From NCBI RefSeq assembly GCF_009758205.1, contig NZ_WRXN01000006.1, positions 372,001-436,000 of the forward strand: a stretch of DNA of 64,000 nucleotides, given 5' to 3'. Positions 1 to 7,192 of this stretch are shown in pieces. Source of the DNA: Chitinophaga tropicalis. GTDB taxonomy: Bacteria > Bacteroidota > Bacteroidia > Chitinophagales > Chitinophagaceae. The notes beneath the pieces were generated by a model that was given only the letters and a program-made list of their open reading frames with translations, did not search any database and had not been told where the DNA came from. Within the stretch, counting starts at the first letter, position 1. Every line of letters begins with the position of its first letter. The position numbers and the translations under genes were made by a program.

Positions 1-1
1 A

Positions 2-55
2 CTGATTGAAGAACTGATCAGCAAGCAGATCTTAATAATAAAACACGGGTTATGA
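2..55 (+). CDS. C-terminal end of an upstream gene (partial)
   Basis: The first bases stay open in frame 2 and end in TGA at 53-55, giving a 17-residue tail (LIEELISKQILIIKHGL). The stop overlaps the ATP-grasp start codon as ATGA, the usual sign of translational coupling, so an upstream member of the same operon probably lies outside the window. The tail is too short to name the protein; in related clusters a precursor, another maturase or an exporter could sit here. Confidence 0.4.
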   Translation: MIEELISKQILIIKHGL

Positions 56-1038
56 TACTTGTATTAGGATATGACCAGCATGAATTAGGAACAGATCCGG
101 TTATAGACTGGCTGCTGTACTACGGGGCTGATTTTGTGAAAGTGTCTATGAACGACCTGCTTTCAGGTAAGATCGCTTACGAAATAGATGTAGTGGCAGG
201 AGATATCTATATCAATGGCAGAAGTATGCAGCAGGAAGTATCCGTGATCTGGTACCGCCGGTTTTATGGAGAAGAGATGAACCTGCGCATAGAGAAGAAC
301 ATGCCTTTTGCAAAACAGCTGAGAGCAGAGATACAGTATGAAATGCACAACATCGTAGAGCACCTCTTCTATATCATGAAAGGAAAGAAATGGCTGCCCT
401 ACTATGAGAGAACAAAGGTGAACAAACTGGTGATGCTGGAAATGGCCAACCGCGCAGGCCTGACAGTACCAGCCTCCAGGGTGCTTACTTCAAAGAAAGA
501 ACTGAATACTTTTTATGCACAGTGCGGAGAGTCTCTCATCACCAAACCGGTAAAAGGCAGTGATTATTATGAGGATGGCAAGAACACCTATTTCATTTTT
601 ACCGCACCGGTAACAAGGCAGTTCATTGATTCATTGCCTGACCATTTTTTTCCAACCCTGTTCCAGGAGAGAGCAAAAGCAGAATATGAGATCAGGGTGT
701 TTTTCCTGGATGGAGAATGTTTTGCTACAGCGGTGCTGAATGCCAACAAGAGCAGGGAGGTAGACCGTAAGCTGAACAACAGTAAATCTGAAACGCATTT
801 TGTGCCTTATAAACTACCGGAGGAAATGGAAATAAAGGTACGCGCCTTTATGAAGGAAGCAAAGTTAAATATAGGCTGCCTGGATATTATCAGGGATGAG
901 ACAGGACGGTATGTGTTCCTGGAAGTGAACCCGCTTGGACAGTACCTGTCAGAGTCCGCTAAATGTAATTATTACCTGGAAAAGAACATAGCTGAATGGC
1001 TGATTAAACACGATCTGCAATATGAACAAGTTCATTAA
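52..1038 (+). CDS. gwsG: Grasp-with-spasm ATP-grasp peptide maturase (graspetide ligase)
   Basis: A 328-residue ATP-grasp enzyme of the type that joins side-chain carboxylates to hydroxyls or amines in a ribosomal peptide. The start (MILVLGYDQHE) and the following DPVIDWLLYYGADFVKV resemble the family's N-terminal pre-ATP-grasp domain. Nucleotide-binding lysines lie around K125 and K165 (ITKPVKGSD). The metal-binding end is D278 (GCLDIIRD) and E291/N293 (FLEVNPLGQY), so the active site looks intact. It overlaps the upstream stop by 4 nt and the next ORF by 17 nt, and sits two genes before a SPASM-family partner, which is the grasp-with-spasm gene pair. Cytoplasmic. Family assignment is from recognised sequence pattern; the substrate is unknown. 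Confidence 0.85.
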   Translation: MILVLGYDQHELGTDPVIDWLLYYGADFVKVSMNDLLSGKIAYEIDVVAGDIYINGRSMQQEVSVIWYRRFYGEEMNLRIEKNMPFAKQLRAEIQYEMHNIVEHLFYIMKGKKWLPYYERTKVNKLVMLEMANRAGLTVPASRVLTSKKELNTFYAQCGESLITKPVKGSDYYEDGKNTYFIFTAPVTRQFIDSLPDHFFPTLFQERAKAEYEIRVFFLDGECFATAVLNANKSREVDRKLNNSKSETHFVPYKLPEEMEIKVRAFMKEAKLNIGCLDIIRDETGRYVFLEVNPLGQYLSESAKCNYYLEKNIAEWLIKHDLQYEQVH

Positions 1039-1294
1039 CCATCCGTTCCTGGATGAGGAAAGTCTGAAGTCCCTGCCGGTCACTTACCGGCTGATAAGGC
1101 AGATGAACACTGCCGATGTGGGAGAGCTGTATAACGGGGCACGCTACGGCAGCAGCCGGCGGCATTTCTCCCGGCAGTTCATGATGCAGGGGCCTTATAA
1201 ACCATTGTCTGAAGTGCTGTACCAGCAATATATACAGCAGCCGGCAATGAAGAAGGAGGATGATGAAACAACAGATCCGTTAACCGTAAAATAA
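1022..1294 (+). CDS. Small protein in the peptide-maturation operon, possible precursor or accessory
   Basis: A 90-residue protein that I do not recognise. It starts with ATG inside the end of the ATP-grasp gene (17-nt overlap) and ends 6 nt before the SPASM gene, so it is almost certainly translated as part of this operon. It has no signal peptide, membrane segment or cysteine. Residues 1-70 are basic and aromatic (tyrosine-rich). The last 15 residues change to a charged, threonine-containing tail (KKEDDETTDPLTVK), which has the acidic plus hydroxyl/lysine residues that graspetide ligases crosslink. It could be a leader-plus-core precursor, a scaffold, or a short adaptor. Only position and tail composition support the precursor idea. 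Confidence 0.6.
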   Translation: MNKFINHPFLDEESLKSLPVTYRLIRQMNTADVGELYNGARYGSSRRHFSRQFMMQGPYKPLSEVLYQQYIQQPAMKKEDDETTDPLTVK

Positions 1295-1300
1295 GAACGT

Positions 1301-2242
1301 ATGATAGCGCTGAACCTTTACTTTAAGTTGTATGCACACAACGTCCCTGTAAACGGAGGGGACCGTAGCGCGATCTACAACCTGCACGCAGGTACAGTTG
1401 TAATGATCTCCCGCGTGCAGTATGATGTGTTGAAAGACACTCCGCATCATACCATAGAACAGCTTGGACTGCGTTATGCGCCCGCCCAGCCGGAGCTGGT
1501 GTACAATTATATGCAGACGCTGGTGTCTAACGACCTGGGCTTTCTTACCAAAGAACCACAGCGTTTCCCCGATGTACCCGTGCAATGGCATCTGCCTGCA
1601 CACCTGCATATAGCTGTACTGGACGTAAACAAAAAGTACTACGCTTTACAGCCCGTGCTGCGGCAGCTGGACCAGCTGTTATGCAAACACCTGGAACTAA
1701 GAATGCACCTGGATCAGTTCACGCAACGCCAGATAACCGGGTTACTGGATTACCTGAACACAGCCGTGTTCCGCTCCGTATCATGTATCACAGAGTATGC
1801 ACCCTGGATCAGCATGGAGAAGCTGGAAGAGTACCATAAGAACTACGGCAAGCTGGAACACCTGCTGGTGTACAACGCACCGGAAATAGCAGAGAAACCT
1901 TCTTCTTCAGGTATAGGCTGGACCAGCGGCGGCATCGATGAATGGAATGATGGTCCCAGCTCATATAAAGACAAGCATGTGATAAACATGCACTACTTCA
2001 TGGAAGCGCAACAACACAACCCTTATTTCAATCGCAGGGTATACATAGATAAATGGGGTAACATCCGCAACAGCCAGTCAGACGGGAAAGTATTCGGTAA
2101 CGTAAATGACCATGTGCTTTCAACAGTGATCAGGAGCAGTGAATTCAGAGAGAAATGGCTGATATCGCCGGATAAAGTACCCCGGGCTCAAAGAGATCCG
2201 CTGCGCTATGCTAAAGTGGATGACGGACAGGAACAGGATTGA
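1301..2242 (+). CDS. gwsS: SPASM-domain peptide maturase homologue lacking the SPASM cysteines
   Basis: A 313-residue protein resembling the SPASM partner of grasp-with-spasm systems, which normally carries a cysteine cluster for iron-sulfur binding. The typical late block is clear at 239-270 (HNPYFNRRVYID, GNIRN, VFGNV), followed by EFREKWLISPDKV. The segment expected to read like CKxCEFRYMC is here AQRDPLRYAK (296-305): the framework remains but each cysteine is replaced. Only C128 and C162 occur in the whole protein, and no radical-SAM CxxxCxxC motif exists. It probably cannot hold the usual cluster, so a substrate-binding or scaffold role is more likely. It is 6 nt downstream of the 90-residue gene. 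Confidence 0.75.
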   Translation: MIALNLYFKLYAHNVPVNGGDRSAIYNLHAGTVVMISRVQYDVLKDTPHHTIEQLGLRYAPAQPELVYNYMQTLVSNDLGFLTKEPQRFPDVPVQWHLPAHLHIAVLDVNKKYYALQPVLRQLDQLLCKHLELRMHLDQFTQRQITGLLDYLNTAVFRSVSCITEYAPWISMEKLEEYHKNYGKLEHLLVYNAPEIAEKPSSSGIGWTSGGIDEWNDGPSSYKDKHVINMHYFMEAQQHNPYFNRRVYIDKWGNIRNSQSDGKVFGNVNDHVLSTVIRSSEFREKWLISPDKVPRAQRDPLRYAKVDDGQEQD

Positions 2243-2274
2243 CATTATTTTCTTAACCCACTGAAAACAGTATT

Positions 2275-4443
2275 ATGAGATTCACTATTTTATTCCTGAT
2301 GATTGCGTTGGTTGCAATAGCACCAGCTACCGCGCAGGTGCGCGTTACAGGAAAGGTTACGTACCAGCGCGTCACCCCTCTGAAGGGCGCGAATATAATG
2401 GTGGCCGGCAGCTTTGACGGAGCCACCTCGGCTGCAGACGGATCATTCAGTTTTGAAACTGCCGGCGGAAGATCTTTATTGCTGAAAGTACATGCAGATG
2501 GTTATGAAGACGTACAGGTAACCCTGCCTGCCGGAGATTCCCTGCCAGATATAGATGTTGTCTTTGTCAAAAAGAATATCACGCTGAAGTCTGTAGTAGT
2601 CACTTCCCCGACAGGATTTGAAGCGGCAGATAAAGTACGCTCTGTAGTTATGCAGAAAATAGATGTATTGACCACCGCTACTGACGGCAACATTATCTCT
2701 GCCCTGAAAACACTGCCCGGCGCCCAGCAGGTGAACGAAAGCAACGGCCTGTTCATACGCGGTGGCAGCGGCACAGAGACCAAAATACTGTTTGACGGGC
2801 TGCCGGTGAATAACTTCTCCTACAGTGCTGCCCCCAACACTTCTTCCAGGAGCCGCTTTGCACCAGGACTGTTTAAAGGTACCTTCTTTAGCAGCGGCGG
2901 CTATTCGGCCATCTATGGCGGCGCTCTTTCTTCCGTGCTGGCACTGGAATCTGAAGACATGCCGGATAAAAGCTATGCTGACCTCTCCCTTTCTCCCATA
3001 CAGAACGGGTTAGGCTTCCAGAAACTGGCTAACAATAAGAAAACAACATTTGGTGCTTCATTCAATTATATTTCCCTGGGTGGATACTATAAAATGTTTA
3101 AACCTACACCTTCTTACTCAACTGCCCCGGAATTCCTGGACGGCGCTGTTAACTTCAAACACCGCTTCAGCAATAAGAGCATACTGAAGATATATACCAG
3201 CTATGGCATAGGCAGGGTAGGTATTACAGAACAACAGCAGGGAGATGTATATACAGGCAGCAACTTCAGACTGAACAACAATAACCTGTACACAAATATT
3301 TCCTATCGCACCAAACTGAATTCCAACTGGAAGATGGAAACAGGTATAGCTATTAATAACGACATTAACAGGATAAAGATCGATACCACATTTGCAGAGC
3401 AGAAGCTGTATGCTGACAGTGTTCGTGACAGGGCTTCCGCCTACGCCGTACGCCTCCTGTTTACCCGCTACCTGTTCGCCAACTCCACACTGAACTTCGG
3501 TACAGACGTACAGTTCATCAATGACAGGCAGCAGGACGGTGGTGACATACTTTCCCAGAAAGATACCTACAGCGCCGGTTTTGCAGAATTCAATACCTAT
3601 ATCACAGATAAAGTGGCATTACGTGCCGGGTTACGTGCAGAGCACAGCGCCCTGATGAATAAAAGCAACATCGCACCACGGCTGGCCGCCTCTTATCTGC
3701 TCAGCAAAAGGAGCCAGTTCTCCCTTGCATGGGGCAACTATTACCAGCGCCCTGACAGAGAGATACTGATCAATAAAGAGAAACTCGATTTTACGAAATC
3801 AACCCATTATATTGCCACTTTCCAGCAGGAGCTGAAAGACCATACTTTCCGCATGGAAGGATACTATAAAGACTATCACCACCTGGTACAGACAGAACCT
3901 GATACCACCAACGGCGGACATGGATATGTAAAAGGAGCGGAACTGTTCTGGAGAGATAAATCCATTAAGAACGTAGAATACTGGTTGTCTTATTCCTTCA
4001 CCGATTCAAAAAGAAAGTACCTCGATTACCCGGTACTGACGCAGCCCACATTCGTAGCTAATCATACCGCTACGCTGGCCGTAAAGAAACTGTTCACAGA
4101 TGTGATGACCCTGGTAGGAGTGAGCTACACCTATTCATCCGGGAGGCCTTATTATAATCCCAACAGGGATAGTAAGAACTACCTGTCAGACCGTACAAAA
4201 GATTATCATAACGTAAACCTCACCGTTTCTTACCTGCCTAAACTGCGCCGCACATTTACGGTAATAGTATTCACGGTAAGTAATGTACTGGGCAACAGCC
4301 AGGTGTATGGATACAGGTATTCCCCGTACAACAACAGTATCAGGACCCCTGTTATTTCACCCACTCAGCGTTTCTTCTTCCTGGGCCTGTTTGTGAACCT
4401 GGGAGTGGATAGGAGAGAAGATATCATTAACGGACGAATGTAA
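2275..4443 (+). CDS. TonB-dependent outer-membrane receptor with carboxypeptidase-like N-terminal domain
   Basis: A 722-residue outer-membrane transporter. It has a signal peptide (residues 1-20, ending ATAQ), then a carboxypeptidase-regulatory-like beta sandwich (about 22-105, VTGKVTYQRVTPLKGANIMV). A plug domain follows (about 115-235: ISALKTLPGAQQ, GLFIRGG, ILFDGLPV, YSAIYGGALSSVLAL), then a beta barrel to the C terminus. It starts 32 nt after the SPASM gene on the same strand, so it may move the modified peptide or a cognate ligand across the outer membrane. Substrate is inferred from context only; other small ligands are possible. Confidence 0.85.
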   Translation: MRFTILFLMIALVAIAPATAQVRVTGKVTYQRVTPLKGANIMVAGSFDGATSAADGSFSFETAGGRSLLLKVHADGYEDVQVTLPAGDSLPDIDVVFVKKNITLKSVVVTSPTGFEAADKVRSVVMQKIDVLTTATDGNIISALKTLPGAQQVNESNGLFIRGGSGTETKILFDGLPVNNFSYSAAPNTSSRSRFAPGLFKGTFFSSGGYSAIYGGALSSVLALESEDMPDKSYADLSLSPIQNGLGFQKLANNKKTTFGASFNYISLGGYYKMFKPTPSYSTAPEFLDGAVNFKHRFSNKSILKIYTSYGIGRVGITEQQQGDVYTGSNFRLNNNNLYTNISYRTKLNSNWKMETGIAINNDINRIKIDTTFAEQKLYADSVRDRASAYAVRLLFTRYLFANSTLNFGTDVQFINDRQQDGGDILSQKDTYSAGFAEFNTYITDKVALRAGLRAEHSALMNKSNIAPRLAASYLLSKRSQFSLAWGNYYQRPDREILINKEKLDFTKSTHYIATFQQELKDHTFRMEGYYKDYHHLVQTEPDTTNGGHGYVKGAELFWRDKSIKNVEYWLSYSFTDSKRKYLDYPVLTQPTFVANHTATLAVKKLFTDVMTLVGVSYTYSSGRPYYNPNRDSKNYLSDRTKDYHNVNLTVSYLPKLRRTFTVIVFTVSNVLGNSQVYGYRYSPYNNSIRTPVISPTQRFFFLGLFVNLGVDRREDIINGRM

Positions 4444-4495
4444 TCTCTATAGGCCCGCAGGGCTGTAAATTTTAAAACCTTTAAAACAGTTAATC

Positions 4496-5137
4496 ATGAA
4501 AAAACTATTCATTGCCGCATTCATGCTTATTGGCATGTTCAACACAACTCTGGCACAGGATGCCAGCGCCTACCAGGCCGCTTTAAAAAAGAACATTGCT
4601 GTCCTGGACACCGCCAGGAAGATCAGCACTTTCCAGGAAGTAGCCAACGCATTTGAACGTATGCTCAGCGTTGAGAAGAACGACTGGCTGCTGTATTACT
4701 ATGCAAGCATGAGCCTGCAGGGCCTGGCTGAAAAACAAACAGATCCTGAAGGCATCGATGCCATTCTTGACAAGGCGCAAACTTATTCCGATGCCGCTGC
4801 CGCATTAAATCCTAAAAATGCAGACATTCTCTGCCTGAACGCTGCTATCAATTTTTCAAGGATCAATGTTGACTTCATGGCCCGCGGACCACAATACAGC
4901 GCTAAAGCGGAAGAGATGCTGATGGCGGCCAGAAAAATAGATGCAAATAACCCTCGTGTATACCTGCTGCTGGGTCAGAAAGCCTTCTTTACCCCGGAAC
5001 AGTTTGGTGGCGATAAGAAACTGGCGAAAAAGCTCCTGGAAAAAGCAGTGGAACTCTATGCACAGGCGCCTGCTGAAACAAACAACCCTCACTGGGGACA
5101 GCCACTTGCACAGAACCTGCTCAGCAACATGAAATAA
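4496..5137 (+). CDS. Exported TPR-like protein
   Basis: A 213-residue protein with a signal peptide (MKKLFIAAFMLIGMFNTTLAQ). The mature part is helical with tetratricopeptide-like spacing: alanine/leucine-rich helices around 40-60, 95-120 (AAALNPKNADILCLNAAINF), 140-165 (RKIDANNPRVYLLLGQKAF) and 175-195. Such periplasmic repeat proteins usually act as adaptors. It lies between a TonB receptor and a protease gene, with 52- and 5-nt gaps, so it is probably co-transcribed. No enzymatic motif is visible. Confidence 0.7.
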   Translation: MKKLFIAAFMLIGMFNTTLAQDASAYQAALKKNIAVLDTARKISTFQEVANAFERMLSVEKNDWLLYYYASMSLQGLAEKQTDPEGIDAILDKAQTYSDAAAALNPKNADILCLNAAINFSRINVDFMARGPQYSAKAEEMLMAARKIDANNPRVYLLLGQKAFFTPEQFGGDKKLAKKLLEKAVELYAQAPAETNNPHWGQPLAQNLLSNMK

Positions 5138-5142
5138 TCTGT

Positions 5143-6513
5143 ATGAGAACAATCCTCCATTTGCTTGCCATACCTGCTGTGCTGACATGCCATACGCTGT
5201 CAGCGCAGCAGTTTAAAGAAGCTTCCCCGGTGATAGTAGCCGTGATAGATACCGGGGCAGATACTACACATGAAGACCTGCTCGGCAAATGGTGGACCAA
5301 CCCCGGAGAGATACCCGGCAACGGTATAGATGATGATCACAACGGTTATATAGATGATATACATGGCTGGAATTTCCTGGGAGGAAAAGACGGCAGCAGC
5401 GTTACTACAGAACTGGACGAGCCGTTAAGGACCTGCATGAAAGAGAAAAGAGGAACAACTGTTCTGCTCAGCACCGCAGAAAGAACACTTCTTCAGAAAG
5501 CAGTAAAAGACTGGCAACAACAATGTACAAACGCTTATAATAAAAAAGAACAGCGGTACCGGCAGCTGCGGTTGCTTGATAATCTCACAGTAGCACAGGC
5601 AAAAGAAAAGGCAGAGACAGATACTTCTTTTGACGACCTGTACCTCTGGCTGCAACGACTGGATGATACTACCTCTATACATCGTCTGCTCCTTGCACAA
5701 CAACAGTCATTACTGCAATTACAACGGCAGATACAGCTGGACTACGATCCCGATGAGGCCCGGCGGAAGGTTACAGGAGATAATTGTGATGACATTTCAG
5801 ATAGCCATTACGGGAACAACAATATTTTTGAATCAGCCAATTTTCATGGTACGCAGATCTGTGGAGTAATTGCTGCTAACCGTAATAATGAAAAAGGTAT
5901 AGACGGAATAGCCGGTAATGTACGTATCATGGTACTGAAGGCAGTACCTGCCGGCGATGAACGGGATAAAGACATCGCCCTGGCTATCCGTTATGCAGCA
6001 GATAATGGTGCGCAGATCATCAATGCCAGCTTCGGCAAATATATTTCTCCTCATAAAGAGTGGGTAGCCGCCGCTATACGGCATGCTGCGCAAAAAGGTG
6101 TGCTGATCATACACGCAGCCGGCAATAAAGGGCTTAACCTTGATACGGTGTCTCATTACCCTTCCAATGGAGATAAAGACGGCATTTATCCTAATATGAT
6201 CACTGTAGGCGCACTCAATGTAAAATTACAGGTGGCGCCTTTTTCCAATTATGGAAGTAAAGTAGATGTCTTTGCTTCTGGAGAGAAAGTATCTGTGACC
6301 ATCAGTAATAACCGCTATGGACAGGCGCAGGGAAGCAGCATCGCTGCTGCTGTTGTGACCGGTATGGCAGCCAGGATGTTGTCTGAACATCCCGGAATGA
6401 AGGCCGTTGCATTGAAGAATGCTCTACTATCCGGATTTTCCCGTTTAGAAAAATCATTTTCCTCATTTGAGCATGTTACCCTGGTGGTTAATCCTACTTT
6501 TGATATACATTAA
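5143..6513 (+). CDS. Exported subtilisin-like (S8) serine protease
   Basis: A 456-residue secreted serine endopeptidase. The signal peptide covers residues 1-21 (ending SAQ). The triad is visible: D36 in VAVIDTGAD, H235 in NFHGTQICGV and S399 in QGSSIAAAVV (a variant of GTSMAxP), with oxyanion N328 in HAAGNKG. An acidic calcium-type loop (DDDHNGYIDD) lies at 63-72. The distance between Asp and His is about 200 residues, much larger than in plain subtilisins, because of a charged, helix-prone insert at about 92-215. It starts 5 nt after the TPR-like gene. In this operon it may process a leader peptide or destroy a peptide outside the cytoplasm; this is inference. Confidence 0.88.
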   Translation: MRTILHLLAIPAVLTCHTLSAQQFKEASPVIVAVIDTGADTTHEDLLGKWWTNPGEIPGNGIDDDHNGYIDDIHGWNFLGGKDGSSVTTELDEPLRTCMKEKRGTTVLLSTAERTLLQKAVKDWQQQCTNAYNKKEQRYRQLRLLDNLTVAQAKEKAETDTSFDDLYLWLQRLDDTTSIHRLLLAQQQSLLQLQRQIQLDYDPDEARRKVTGDNCDDISDSHYGNNNIFESANFHGTQICGVIAANRNNEKGIDGIAGNVRIMVLKAVPAGDERDKDIALAIRYAADNGAQIINASFGKYISPHKEWVAAAIRHAAQKGVLIIHAAGNKGLNLDTVSHYPSNGDKDGIYPNMITVGALNVKLQVAPFSNYGSKVDVFASGEKVSVTISNNRYGQAQGSSIAAAVVTGMAARMLSEHPGMKAVALKNALLSGFSRLEKSFSSFEHVTLVVNPTFDIH

Positions 6514-6618
6514 AATACAGCGTTGCCGCAAACATCCGTTGTTTGTTAGCAGCCCCGTCCAAAGCATTTCGCTATCCTATGGAACCCTAATGGCTTAATG
6601 CCGCTTAAAATCAGAATT

Positions 6619-6936
6619 ATGTGTAACATCAGAACATTGTGTTCAAAGAAAAATGCCCATATCAGTCATTGCGCTCATTGCCGTACAGTATATATCTGGC
6701 ACAATAACCTGATGCTTAACTTTACACCACATGATTTCCTGCAGTTCCGGAACATGCTGGAACGGCAGGATTTCTATGACTGTTGTATGTTATTTCCCGA
6801 TGGCGAAGAGAGAGTAATAGTAAATGCCCCCTGCAAGGATATCAGTTTTACTTTCACTCAGCAGGAATGGATAGAGCTCAGAGAAGCTATCGCAGAATCT
6901 ATCCTGATGCAGGAAGTATATGAACTGATAGAATAA
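6619..6936 (+). CDS. Small cysteine-rich conserved protein (DUF6686-like)
   Basis: A 105-residue soluble protein. The start at 6619 (MCNIRTLC) was chosen because Bacteroidota relatives begin with MC; an in-frame ATG lies 21 nt upstream. Near the N terminus, C2 and C7 are followed by HCAHC at about residues 18-22, consistent with a small metal-binding knuckle. The rest resembles a family of unknown function (LxFTPHDFLQFRNML, FTFTQQEWIELREAI). In other Bacteroidota such proteins often sit beside iron or heme uptake genes, as here. No function can be assigned. Confidence 0.6.
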   Translation: MCNIRTLCSKKNAHISHCAHCRTVYIWHNNLMLNFTPHDFLQFRNMLERQDFYDCCMLFPDGEERVIVNAPCKDISFTFTQQEWIELREAIAESILMQEVYELIE

Positions 6937-6947
6937 CTTTTTCCTTT

Positions 6948-7005
6948 TTGCGTAAATCATTTTCCTGATCAGATAAATATAAAAGAGACGTACATGTTTT
7001 CTTTG
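6948..7005 (+). promoter_or_regulatory. Putative activator site plus promoter of the first HmuR-like receptor
   Basis: TTGCGTAAATCATTTTCCT (6948-6966) differs by one base from a 19-mer at 10390-10408 upstream of the second receptor. In both cases the TTTG of the presumed -7 box begins 36 nt after the end of the 19-mer (here 7002-7005), and ACTCCGCC follows shortly (7017-7024). Position near -55 suggests an activator site such as for an AraC-type or response regulator. The remaining 170 nt to the start codon form a long leader with no recognised riboswitch. Confidence 0.6.
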
Positions 7006-7192
7006 CATGTACATTTACTCCGCCAATGTTCCGTATTGCGCATAGCTGTGATCTCCGCAACAGTTCCTGCAATACAAGTAAGATTATTTAACAGCACCGG
7101 CATGACGCCTGTATAGCCTGTTGTGTTGTCTCTGACAACGTAGCGGGAGGGATCTGCATGCCAATTTATCTGAGGGTCAATTACTATACTTT

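Noticed and set aside
7021-7192. Possible riboswitch (for example cobalamin) in the leader of the first HmuR-like receptor
   Set aside because: I could not find the conserved B12-box or a convincing multi-stem fold; the leader length alone is not enough.
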